This document shows positions 35,331-43,518 of a DNA stretch of 64,000 bases, piece after piece. The translations under genes and the position numbers were made by a program. Source of the stretch: Blautia caecimuris (GTDB taxonomy: Bacteria; Bacillota; Clostridia; Lachnospirales; Lachnospiraceae); the NCBI RefSeq assembly GCF_024622975.1, contig NZ_JANJZT010000007.1:62001-126000 (forward strand). Reading direction: 5' to 3'. Under the pieces are notes generated by a model. It saw only the letters and a program-made list of their open reading frames with translations, was not told the DNA's origin and did no database searches. The first letter of the stretch is position 1, and each line of letters starts with the position of its first letter.

Positions 35331-36353
35331 TTATTCTTCTGTCTTCTCTTCTGCTTCTTCTGTTTCTTCTGCCGCACCGTCATCGGATCCGCTGTATTTT
35401 GCAAGAAGCTCTTCAGCATTGTCAGGCGTAACGATTTCAGATTGCAGAGTCAGTTCTTTTTCCAGTTCTTTACCTTCTACCAGAAGCTGATATGCGCTCT
35501 CAATCGCCTCAGCACCGCCGGTGGGATAAACCTGAGTCATGCTTAATCTGCCGTCCATAACACTTCTGATACCGCCGTCAGGTGTGGGAAGTCCGTCAAA
35601 ACCAACAAAGAGGATATCTCCTTCTCTGCCTGCATTCTTTGCTGCAATGTAAGCGCCTTCTGCCATCGGGTCATTCAGAGCCAGGAAAAGATCAATCTCA
35701 TCGTTTGTCTGGAGCATTTCTTCTGCTACGGTGATTGCTTTTTCACGAAGCCAGTCTGCATTGTTTGCTGCAACAATTTCAATATTTTCGTTCTTTTTGA
35801 TCCCCTCACGGAAACCATTGTCTCTGTCAATACCGCCGGAGGTTCCCTCAAGGCCTTTGATCTCACAAACTTTTCCGCCGTCCGGAAGAAGAACATCTGC
35901 AACATACTCTCCTGCTACACGTCCCATATCTACGTTATCAGCGCCGATAAACTGTGTATATTTGTCTCCGTCAATCTTTCTGTCAAGAAGGATGACCGGA
36001 ATCCCTGCATCATAAGCAGAACTTACCGCATTTGTAAGAGGAGTAGCCTCATTTGGAGAGGCAATGATCAGATCAACACCCATCTGTACAAAGTTTTCAA
36101 TGTCAGCAATCTGCTTGGAGTTATCCTGTGCAGCGTCCGCAAAAACCACTTCAAACTCCGGATATTTTTCCGCTGCCATTGCGATCTGATCGTTCATTGC
36201 AACACGCCATGGCTCGCCAAGGTTACATTGAGACATACCGATCACATATTTGTCTTTTTTCTCTTCTTCTGCATGAACAGTAACTGCCCCTGCTGCAAGA
36301 CTGGATGCGATCATTGCTGCTGCCAGTAACACACTAATGGTTCTCTTTTTCAT
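35331..36353 (-). CDS. Ribose-type sugar-binding protein of the ABC importer
   Basis: This 340-residue RbsB-like protein has a signal peptide ending near VHA-EEE, with no lipobox cysteine, and two Rossmann-like lobes (YVIGMSQCNLGEPW at the start). It ends in an unusual acidic tail of Asp and Glu residues after residue 322. It is third in the order ATPase, permease, binding protein. Without a lipid anchor it might be released or held by its tail or by the permease; the cleavage choice is a prediction. Confidence 0.88.
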   Translation of the reverse strand: MKKRTISVLLAAAMIASSLAAGAVTVHAEEEKKDKYVIGMSQCNLGEPWRVAMNDQIAMAAEKYPEFEVVFADAAQDNSKQIADIENFVQMGVDLIIASPNEATPLTNAVSSAYDAGIPVILLDRKIDGDKYTQFIGADNVDMGRVAGEYVADVLLPDGGKVCEIKGLEGTSGGIDRDNGFREGIKKNENIEIVAANNADWLREKAITVAEEMLQTNDEIDLFLALNDPMAEGAYIAAKNAGREGDILFVGFDGLPTPDGGIRSVMDGRLSMTQVYPTGGAEAIESAYQLLVEGKELEKELTLQSEIVTPDNAEELLAKYSGSDDGAAEETEEAEEKTEE

Positions 36354-36405
36354 ATAACCCTACTTTCTCCGACAGTGTATTTATTTTTATTGTTCATTCC
36401 TGCCT

Positions 36406-36425
36406 TCCGCTGCCGACCGGAAGAG
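36406..36425 (-). other. Hairpin between permease and binding-protein genes
   Basis: CTTCCG and CGGAAG form a short inverted repeat in the 102-bp gap. Such hairpins often stabilise the downstream message and raise binding-protein level relative to permease. No T tract follows. Confidence 0.4.
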
Positions 36426-36455
36426 AAGAATTTGTTTCACATATGTAATTGTCTG

Positions 36456-37439
36456 TCAGTCTTTTACCTTATCTGCCTGCATAAATACGGCAATGATAAT
36501 AAGGAAACCTTTTACTACCAGCTGGAGATTGGAATTTACACCTTTCAGACCAAGTACGTTGTCAAGCATACCGAGGATCAGCGCACCTACCAGTGTTCCG
36601 ACCAGTGTCCCCTTTCCGCCTGCAAGACTGGTTCCGCCAATGGCACAGGCTGCAACTGCATTCAGCTCATATCCCTGACCTTCGTTTGGTCCGCCCTGGC
36701 TGATCTGTGCCGCATGGATCATAGCTGCTACAGATGCAAGCATTGCACAGAGCATAAATGCGTATGTTTTGATTCTGTCTACTTTAATACCGGAAAGATA
36801 TGCCGCCTGACGGTTTCCTCCAATAGCATAAATCTGACGGCCAAAGGTTGTTTTTGTAAGAACAATGTGAAAAATGATCAACAATATGAGAAAAATAATG
36901 GCAGGTACTGGAACCACACCTCCGATTCTCATCTGTAGAACCTCAAATGCCGGCGGAGCCATTCCCTCGCCTTCTCCGTATGCCAGTGGGATACCGATTC
37001 CATTTGCCCAGAATCTTGCAAGACCGCGGGCAATGTTCATGGAAGCAAGTGTTACGATAAATGCCTGCAGTTTCAGTTTGGTAATACAGAGACCGTTGAA
37101 AAGTCCGAACAGACCGCCGATTACAAGACTCAAAAGAACTGCCGGTACGAATCCAAGTCCGCTCTTTACCATCAGATACGCACAGCCAGTGGAGATCAAT
37201 CCCACTACAGAGCCAACCGAAAGGTCAATATCTCCCAGAATCAGAATCATGGTCATACCGATTGCAATAATACCATTCTCAGATACTGCTCTCAGAACAT
37301 TCATCAGATTGCGCAGATCTAAAAAATTGTTTTTACCGTCTTTCACACAGACAACCGACGCTACTACAAATATAATTACCAGAGCGATGACACTTTGCAT
37401 CTGTTTGAGCATCGCTTTCATTTTTACTTTGTTTTCCAT
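36456..37439 (-). CDS. Ribose-type ABC importer permease
   Basis: This 327-residue membrane protein is of the RbsC type, with eight to ten helices and the segments GDIDLSVGSVVGLI and GGTSLAGGKGTLVGTLVGA that identify the family. It forms a homodimeric channel with the double-domain ATPase encoded 12 bp upstream. The cargo is a monosaccharide or similar small ligand; the neighbours do not identify it. Confidence 0.93.
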   Translation of the reverse strand: MENKVKMKAMLKQMQSVIALVIIFVVASVVCVKDGKNNFLDLRNLMNVLRAVSENGIIAIGMTMILILGDIDLSVGSVVGLISTGCAYLMVKSGLGFVPAVLLSLVIGGLFGLFNGLCITKLKLQAFIVTLASMNIARGLARFWANGIGIPLAYGEGEGMAPPAFEVLQMRIGGVVPVPAIIFLILLIIFHIVLTKTTFGRQIYAIGGNRQAAYLSGIKVDRIKTYAFMLCAMLASVAAMIHAAQISQGGPNEGQGYELNAVAACAIGGTSLAGGKGTLVGTLVGALILGMLDNVLGLKGVNSNLQLVVKGFLIIIAVFMQADKVKD

Positions 37440-37451
37440 TGTTCACCCTCC

Positions 37452-38960
37452 CTATCTTGTAGCACTCTGAAGAAGTTTTTCCTGAGTTGCATCTTCCTGC
37501 ATAAATTCGCCGGTCAGCTCGCCCTCACAGAAAGTAACGATCCTGTCAGAAATGCCAATAACCTCCGGCAGCTCTGAAGACACTACAATAATCGCCATAC
37601 CCTGTTTTGCCAGGTTGTTGATCAGTTGGTATATCTCGGCTTTTGCACCTACATCAATACCTCTGGTCGGCTCATCCAGAAGAAGGATTTTGGGATGTGT
37701 CATCAACCATCGTGCCAGAACCACTTTTTGCTGATTGCCTCCTGAAAGAGAACTTGCCAGTGTTTTATAACCGGGAGCTTTTACTCTCAAAGCCTCCATC
37801 TGTTCCTGCCAGACCTTTTTTTCTTCCTGATGCTTCATAAAAAACATGGAGCTGAATTTTTTTAATAATGGAAGGGACATATTCTCCCCAATGGATCTCT
37901 GAAGCACCAGTCCGGAGCCCTTTCTGTCTTCTGTTGCAAAAGAAATACCTGCACGGATGGCATCTGCGGGAGTTTTAATAGTCACCGGCCGTCCCTCAAT
38001 GATGATTTCTCCTCTGGTATCTCCATGGTGCACACCTGCCAGACATTCAAAAAACTCCGAACGTCCTGCGCCTGCAAGTCCTGCAATTCCCAGAACTTCA
38101 CCGTGGCGCACCTTAAGAGAAATATTCTTTAAAGAACGCCGGAAGCTTCCCATTGGCGGCGTGTATGTAAGATTTTTTACCTCCAGAGCAACTTCACCTT
38201 TTTCCGTAGGATCTTTTGGGTACTGCTCACTCATATCACGGCCTACCATCATTCTGATAATCTCATCCTTGGATGTTTCCGCTGCCTTGACTGTGCCGAT
38301 ATACTGGCCATCTCGCATAACCGTAAGCCTGTCCGCAATCTTAAATATCTCTTCCATTCGATGTGTAATATAAATAATTCCTTTGCCTTCACCGCGAAGC
38401 CTGCGGATAATGGTAAACAGCTTTTCCGCTTCTTTTTCACTGATGGCGGATGTAGGCTCATCCATGACAATAATCTTGGAATTAAGAGAAATTGCCTTTG
38501 CGATCTCCACAAGCTGCTGCTCTCCGATACGGAGATCTTTCAGCTTTTTTGAAGGATCCACATGCACATCCAGCATGTCCAGATATACTTTAGCCTCATC
38601 CTTCATTGCCTTGAAGTCTACTGCAGGTCCGGCGGAGGTTTTCCATCGTCCCAGAAAAATATTTTCTGCCACACTGAGCTCCGGCACAATCTGAAGCTCC
38701 TGATGAATTTTGGCAATTCCCAGTTTCTTCGCTGCGATCGGATCAGGTACGACGACTTTCTCACCATTTAAGTAAATCTCTCCTTCTGTTGGCTGCAGGG
38801 AACCGCTTAAAATATTCATAAGCGTAGATTTTCCTGCACCGTTCTCGCCCATCAGAGCCAGAACCTCGCCTGCATAGAGGTCCAGGGAAACACCCTTCAG
38901 AGCCTGAACGTTTCCAAAGGTTTTACTAATATTTTTCATATCAAGTAATTTCTTTTCCAT
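37452..38960 (-). CDS. Ribose-type ABC importer ATPase (two domains)
   Basis: This 502-residue protein has two ABC domains. The first has Walker A GENGAGKST, the signature LRIGEQQLVEIA and Walker B IIVMDEPT. The second has a degenerate Walker A (GLAGAGRSE) and the signature LSGGNQQKVVLA. That asymmetry is normal for RbsA/MglA proteins. It is the first gene of the operon, after AAGGAGGAGCT, and drives the RbsC-like permease. Confidence 0.94.
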   Translation of the reverse strand: MEKKLLDMKNISKTFGNVQALKGVSLDLYAGEVLALMGENGAGKSTLMNILSGSLQPTEGEIYLNGEKVVVPDPIAAKKLGIAKIHQELQIVPELSVAENIFLGRWKTSAGPAVDFKAMKDEAKVYLDMLDVHVDPSKKLKDLRIGEQQLVEIAKAISLNSKIIVMDEPTSAISEKEAEKLFTIIRRLRGEGKGIIYITHRMEEIFKIADRLTVMRDGQYIGTVKAAETSKDEIIRMMVGRDMSEQYPKDPTEKGEVALEVKNLTYTPPMGSFRRSLKNISLKVRHGEVLGIAGLAGAGRSEFFECLAGVHHGDTRGEIIIEGRPVTIKTPADAIRAGISFATEDRKGSGLVLQRSIGENMSLPLLKKFSSMFFMKHQEEKKVWQEQMEALRVKAPGYKTLASSLSGGNQQKVVLARWLMTHPKILLLDEPTRGIDVGAKAEIYQLINNLAKQGMAIIVVSSELPEVIGISDRIVTFCEGELTGEFMQEDATQEKLLQSATR

Positions 38961-38990
38961 AGCTCCTCCTTATCCGTTCTCATATGATAT

Positions 38991-39003
38991 GTGTATTATA
39001 CAC
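38991..39003. promoter_or_regulatory. Promoter/palindrome upstream of the sugar importer operon
   Basis: GTGTATTATACAC is a 13-bp palindrome. It contains a minus-strand TATAAT (39000-38995) that would serve as -10 box for the ATPase gene 35 bp downstream; a weak AATACA lies 17 bp upstream as -35. The poor -35 fits dependence on the AraC-type response regulator. Confidence 0.5.
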
Positions 39004-39120
39004 AAAAAACCACGGCATGTATTTCTAATTTTCGGTGTTCTTTTTATAATTTCTTTACTTTAATTTCATTTTATCATTATTTTTTGTTCATTTTTAACAA
39101 TCTCTGTTTTTCTTCCGGCA

Positions 39121-39149
39121 TTGACTTTTACCCAGTACCTCCGTATACT
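39121..39149 (+). promoter_or_regulatory. Sigma-A promoter of the PatB/MalY gene
   Basis: TTGACT (39121-39126) and TATACT (39144-39149) are 17 bp apart, 33 bp before the ATG at 39182. Confidence 0.8.
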
Positions 39150-39181
39150 TTTTTTATACTGAAAACAGGAGGTTTTTTACC

Positions 39182-40384
39182 ATGAAATACGACTTCACTT
39201 CCATTACAGACAGACACGGAAAAGATTCCATTGCAGTAGATGCACTTACAGGCTCAGGCTTTGCTCCTGCTCCTCCCAAGGACGGCTTTGACATCATTCC
39301 CATGTGGGTTGCGGACATGAATTTTCCCACTGTACCCACTGTGCCGGAAGCTATCATAAAGCGGACACAGCATCCTTTTTACGGATATTTCTCACCCTCA
39401 GAGGAATATTTTGACAAAATCATCCGCTGGCACGAAACACGCAACCATGTTACAGGTCTTACAAAAGAATGTATCGGCTACGAAAACAGTGTTCTCGGCG
39501 GTGTGATCTCCGCCCTTACCTCTTTTGCGTCGCCAGGAGATAAAGTCCTTCTCCACAGCCCCACTTATATCGGCTTTACCAACAGCCTCAGAAACAATGG
39601 CTTTGACATAGTTCTCAGTCCTTTGATCCAGGATGAAAATGGTGTCTGGCGCATGGACTATGAAGATATGGATAAAAAACTCCGCGAAAACAATATACAC
39701 GCAGTAATCTTATGCAGCCCCCACAATCCCTGCGGCCGTGTGTGGGAACGGCAGGAGCTGGAAAAAGCCATGGAAATTTACCGGGCAAATGACTGCATTG
39801 TAATCTCTGATGAAATCTGGTCGGATATCCTTCTGGATGGTCATAAGCATATCCCCACCCAGTCTGTGAATGAGGATGCCAGAAACCGCACTGTTGCCCT
39901 GTATGCTCCCAGCAAGACCTTTAATCTGGCAGGTCTGGTGGGAAGCTATCATATCATCTACAATAAATATCTCCGGGACAGGGTTCAGGCAAAAGGCAGC
40001 AAATCCCATTATAATGAAATGAACCTTCTTTCCATGCATGCTCTCCTGGGCGCCTACCAGCCGGAAGGCTATGAATGGGTAGACGAGCTTTGCCAGGTTC
40101 TCTCAGGAAATGTCAGCTTTGCCTGCGATTTTATCCGGGAACATTTTCCGGAAATAAAAGTTGTAAAGCCGGAGGGAACCTATATGCTGTTTCTGGACTG
40201 CAGCCAGTGGTGCCATTCCCATGAGAAAACTCTTGACCAGCTTCTGAAAGCCGGATGGGATGTAGGTGTTGCCTGGCAGGATGGCCGTCCCTTCCATGGC
40301 CCCTGCCATATCCGTATGAACCTTGCCCTGCCTCTTTCCCGGGTGCAGGAAGCATTTGAACGTCTGGACAGATATGTATTCTGA
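39182..40384 (+). CDS. PatB/MalY family cystathionine beta-lyase / aminotransferase
   Basis: This 400-residue PLP enzyme has the fold-type I layout of PatB/MalY: WVADMNFPTVPTV near the start, SPHNPCGRVW, the cofactor Asp/Tyr region VISDEIWSD, and the PLP lysine in YAPSKTFNLAGL. Family members cleave C-S bonds of cystathionine or cysteine conjugates, and some also act as aminotransferases or regulators. AGGAGG precedes the ATG. It is divergent from the sugar importer and followed by a membrane protein gene. Confidence 0.92.
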   Translation: MKYDFTSITDRHGKDSIAVDALTGSGFAPAPPKDGFDIIPMWVADMNFPTVPTVPEAIIKRTQHPFYGYFSPSEEYFDKIIRWHETRNHVTGLTKECIGYENSVLGGVISALTSFASPGDKVLLHSPTYIGFTNSLRNNGFDIVLSPLIQDENGVWRMDYEDMDKKLRENNIHAVILCSPHNPCGRVWERQELEKAMEIYRANDCIVISDEIWSDILLDGHKHIPTQSVNEDARNRTVALYAPSKTFNLAGLVGSYHIIYNKYLRDRVQAKGSKSHYNEMNLLSMHALLGAYQPEGYEWVDELCQVLSGNVSFACDFIREHFPEIKVVKPEGTYMLFLDCSQWCHSHEKTLDQLLKAGWDVGVAWQDGRPFHGPCHIRMNLALPLSRVQEAFERLDRYVF

Positions 40385-40399
40385 TAAAAGGAGAGCCGT

Positions 40400-42289
40400 G
40401 TGAAAAAAATTAACAATCTCCGGTTTCTGCCCCGGATTTCTGAGGCAGAAAAAAGAAGGCGCAATCCCACTTACCGGAATGCCCGTAAAGCATATACAAA
40501 AAACCTGCTTTTTTTCTTTCCTGTGTGGATTATCCTTCTGATTATATTTGTTTCTGTGATCACAAATATAGAAAACCGCATTCTGGCAGGTATTGTCGGC
40601 CTTTTTCTTGCGGCTTCTCCCATTATGGGCCTTGGGATCGCCTGTAACCTCAGCCTTCGCCTGTGGGTCTGTCCCCACTGTGGAAAGGAACTTCCTGTGC
40701 AGCATATTCAGTATGTTTCTCTTCCTGTGTACACCGCTCAGTGTCCCGGCTGCGGATATTCTCTGGAAGAAACAATCCCCTCCAGTGCGTCATTTACACA
40801 GACTTCCTGTGAGCAAAATCGCAGGATTGATAAAAAAAGGAAGCTTCCGGCCATAGTTTTCGGTGTTCTTCTGCTTATGTGCGCTGCATTTATGCTGATC
40901 ACATGCTTTATTTCTATCGGAAAAGATCCCAGATATGCAATTGCAGTCGCTTTTTTCATTACTGCCTTTACTCTGGCTTCCGGAATTTTTCTTTTCATGC
41001 CTCATACTCCGGAGAGGCACACGGAAGAAGAACCCTTCTTATATGTACGAACCTCTGTACTAAGACTGGTTGCAGGCAGTTTCCTGTTACCCCTGGGATG
41101 GCTGATTCTTTTTGTTGCCACAGCGACTGTCGCCGCGGAGCCTGTTAATATATCCATCTTTTTTATGTTCATAACAGGATTTATATTGTTTCTATGGGGA
41201 ATATGGTGTCTTCTGGCTTACCAGAACAAAAAGATCCTGCTTTTCCGCAGCGGTAAACTGATATACTCCGCACCATACGGAAGATACAAAGAATTTCATA
41301 CAAAAACATTTGCCTCAATGAAGTATGGTGCCATGGGTTCTGTCCGGATTCATGATTCAGCCGGAAACCTTCTTTTTTCTTTCCGTGCCTCTCTGCCCGG
41401 CGGAGCACAGCTTACAGGCTGGCTGTCAGAACACTGTGAAACAGCTTCTGCTGCCGGACCGGACCAAAATACAAAACAGTCCCGGACAGTCAGAGCTTCC
41501 AGAGAGCCTCTGGAATGGAAAGAAGAATACCATACGCCTATGCATGATCACCTGAAAGCAATAAAAGCGGGGCTGATCATCGTTTCTCTTCTTGCGCTTG
41601 CAGGAACCATACTTCCGTTTCTTTTTATGACAGAATTCAGTTTAACCTGCGCTGCAATAACTATGACTCTGTCTTTGTTCCTTCCAGTGATCTACTACCT
41701 GATTTTTTCCAGTGTTCTGTCTCTGGACGGTAAGCCCCGTCATGCCACTGAAGAATGGAAATCCATGTACATCACCATGCCGGTTTTTCCTCTGGGAATT
41801 CTGTTCCTTTTTGTGGTTCAGGTTATCCGCGTTTTTGATAAAGTAAGGCTGACTGTTGCCGATTCCGACCGTTCCCTTATCTGTTGGATTGTCATTGCAG
41901 CCATACTTATCGTCATTACCGTAATACGGACACCAAAGCACCTGCGTGGAGAGGGTCTGTTTATATGGGGACTTTTTCTGTGTCTTCTGTCCTATTCACT
42001 TTCTTACAGCCTGAATGCCGCCACCTGCTCAGAGGCCGTGCATACCACTGCTGTAATCACTGACAGTTCTGTAGAAAACCGCGACAAAGACGATCCTGAC
42101 TATTATCTGACTGTCAAACTGTATGATTCTACAGAAGCAGAGATTTGCGTAACAGAAGATCTTTATATGATGTATCAGACAGGACAGCCAATTTCTCTCT
42201 GCCAGAGAACAAGCGCTTTTGGAGTACGCATGGTTCAACTTCATACGCCGCTGAATAAAGAGGCTCGCTCCTTTTACAACCCAAAATAA
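40400..42289 (+). CDS. Zinc-ribbon membrane protein, unknown function
   Basis: This 629-residue protein starts with GTG at 40400 (GGAG upstream), 15 bp after patB. It has two membrane helices near residues 36-85, then a zinc ribbon with CPHC (91-94) and CPGC (115-118), then several further helix pairs (about 145-200, 220-275, 385-450 and 460-540) and a soluble C-terminal part. A PH-like stretch (YKEFHTKTFASMKYGAMGS) lies between helices. I do not recognise a named family. Cotranscription with patB is likely because no terminator separates them. Confidence 0.75.
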   Translation: MKKINNLRFLPRISEAEKRRRNPTYRNARKAYTKNLLFFFPVWIILLIIFVSVITNIENRILAGIVGLFLAASPIMGLGIACNLSLRLWVCPHCGKELPVQHIQYVSLPVYTAQCPGCGYSLEETIPSSASFTQTSCEQNRRIDKKRKLPAIVFGVLLLMCAAFMLITCFISIGKDPRYAIAVAFFITAFTLASGIFLFMPHTPERHTEEEPFLYVRTSVLRLVAGSFLLPLGWLILFVATATVAAEPVNISIFFMFITGFILFLWGIWCLLAYQNKKILLFRSGKLIYSAPYGRYKEFHTKTFASMKYGAMGSVRIHDSAGNLLFSFRASLPGGAQLTGWLSEHCETASAAGPDQNTKQSRTVRASREPLEWKEEYHTPMHDHLKAIKAGLIIVSLLALAGTILPFLFMTEFSLTCAAITMTLSLFLPVIYYLIFSSVLSLDGKPRHATEEWKSMYITMPVFPLGILFLFVVQVIRVFDKVRLTVADSDRSLICWIVIAAILIVITVIRTPKHLRGEGLFIWGLFLCLLSYSLSYSLNAATCSEAVHTTAVITDSSVENRDKDDPDYYLTVKLYDSTEAEICVTEDLYMMYQTGQPISLCQRTSAFGVRMVQLHTPLNKEARSFYNPK

Positions 42290-42349
42290 AACCTATACAG
42301 ATTGTCATAATCTCTCCAGAATATACACTTCTTAAATACTGCAGAAAAG

Positions 42350-42388
42350 GAACCGGGAATATCCTCCGATGGTATTCCCGGTTCCCCC
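42350..42388 (+). terminator. Terminator after the membrane protein gene
   Basis: GGAACCGGGAATA and TATTCCCGGTTCC form a 13-bp stem around TCCTCCGATGG; the tail CCCCTTATC is T-poor, so termination may be incomplete. Confidence 0.65.
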
Positions 42389-42518
42389 TTATCAGTTGTT
42401 TTATACTGTCCATAAGATTCTTCTTTCTACTTTTCGTATTGCTGTCTTATGTACCCAGAAAATGCCTTCGTCTGTATTTTCCTGGCTCTGCAGTTTCTCC
42501 TTTGTATATGCTCCTGTT

Positions 42519-42567
42519 AAAGACAGGTCTTTTCTCAATATTAATGTACACTGAGAAAAAACCTGTC
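42519..42567. terminator. Long inverted repeat after thiT
   Basis: GACAGGT-CTTTTCTCA and TGAGAAAA-AACCTGTC can form a 15-16 bp stem in the gap after thiT. On the minus strand the 5' arm includes a TTTTTTCTC run. It probably ends the thiT transcript. Confidence 0.55.
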
Positions 42568-42591
42568 TGTCATCCTTAAAAGTATATACTT

Positions 42592-43257
42592 TTACTCCAC
42601 TGCTGCTTTTTTCACCTGTGCAAGCGCTCTGGCAACTGCAGGAATGGAAATAATGATCACCGTGATCACTCCCTCTGCCAGCAGAAAGCTGTAGTTATAA
42701 ACAATCGGATACACTGCTTTCAGAGACTGGGGGAAATTTTCCGGCATGTAGCTCATCCAGTAAAGATATCCGCCCAGTGCGTGAAAGGCTCCTCGCGCTA
42801 TCACTGCTGCAATATAGCCTTTCACAAGTCCATGGCTGCTTTTTGCAAAAAAGCCTGCCACTCCCAGCGCCGCAAAAGCAAGAACATAGTCGCAGCACAC
42901 CTGGAAAAAGGACAGCACATAGGGTTCCTGGATAAACTGCAGGATTCCGTAAGCCAGACCTACCATTACACCGGTTTTGGGGCCGTACCAGTTGGCAGTA
43001 AGCACAATAAAGAGCATACTGCACAGTGTGACACTTCCTCCCCAGGGCAGGTGAAAAATTTTCAGGTAAGACGTAATAAAGGCAAGCGCCACCGCCATGG
43101 CGCAGAATACAAGCTGTTTAGCAGACATTTTCTTCTTTTCAGAGCTTTTTCCTGCAAAAAAGATCGCAAGACCGAACAGCGCCACTCCCACTGCAATGCA
43201 CACAGCATACCCGGCTGTTGTAAGCCCACCGTCTGCATTTACCATAAATTGAAACAT
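42592..43257 (-). CDS. thiT: Thiamine-binding S component of an ECF transporter
   Basis: This 221-residue membrane protein with six helices is a ThiT (YuaJ) substrate-binding subunit for vitamin B1. The thiamine-site region WGGSVTLCSMLFIVL and the WYGPKTGVMVGLAYG segment fit the family. The ECF ATPases and T component are not here, as usual for group II ECF systems. A TPP riboswitch lies directly upstream and confirms the ligand. ATG 43257 is preceded by AAGGAGG that can be hidden in a hairpin. Confidence 0.95.
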   Translation of the reverse strand: MFQFMVNADGGLTTAGYAVCIAVGVALFGLAIFFAGKSSEKKKMSAKQLVFCAMAVALAFITSYLKIFHLPWGGSVTLCSMLFIVLTANWYGPKTGVMVGLAYGILQFIQEPYVLSFFQVCCDYVLAFAALGVAGFFAKSSHGLVKGYIAAVIARGAFHALGGYLYWMSYMPENFPQSLKAVYPIVYNYSFLLAEGVITVIIISIPAVARALAQVKKAAVE

Positions 43258-43265
43258 AAAAAAAC

Positions 43266-43295
43266 CTCCTTCATCTTCGATTGAAGACAAAGGAG
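43266..43295 (-). promoter_or_regulatory. Hairpin sequestering the thiT ribosome binding site
   Basis: On the minus strand CTCCTT-TGTCTTC can pair with GAAGAT-GAAGGAG around a four-base AATC loop, burying the AAGGAG used by thiT. Together with the aptamer just upstream this predicts control of translation initiation by TPP. Confidence 0.75.
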
Positions 43296-43297
43296 AT

Positions 43298-43402
43298 TTA
43301 CATCTCGCATTCAGCGCATACCTACGTTGGCATTACCCAAATCAGGTTACGGGTCGAAGTTTACAACTTCCTCTCAGCCTGTGACACAAGCTCCCCTGTC
43401 GA
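43298..43402 (-). ncRNA. TPP riboswitch (THI element)
   Basis: Read on the minus strand, the conserved core is present: CTGAGA in the P2 arm region, GTAACCTGATTTGGGTAAT, and GCCAACGTAGG followed by GCTGAATGCGAG. The pattern is the classical THI box that binds thiamine pyrophosphate and represses thiamine genes. It precedes thiT by about 45 nt. Confidence 0.95.
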
Positions 43403-43518
43403 CAATCCATATGTAATAATTTCAGAAACCGCCATTGTCCTTTAACATCCGGTCAGGCTTCTGTAACGAATCCTATTATATACCTGCCGCTTATAAAAAG
43501 CAATGTATTTTCCCTGTC

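Noticed and set aside
36874-37470. A 198-codon plus-strand frame opposite the ribose-type permease
   Set aside because: It is antisense to conserved permease segments and has no RBS.
40103-40705. A 200-codon minus-strand frame opposite the PatB and zinc-ribbon genes
   Set aside because: It spans two good plus-strand genes and shows no recognisable motif or RBS.
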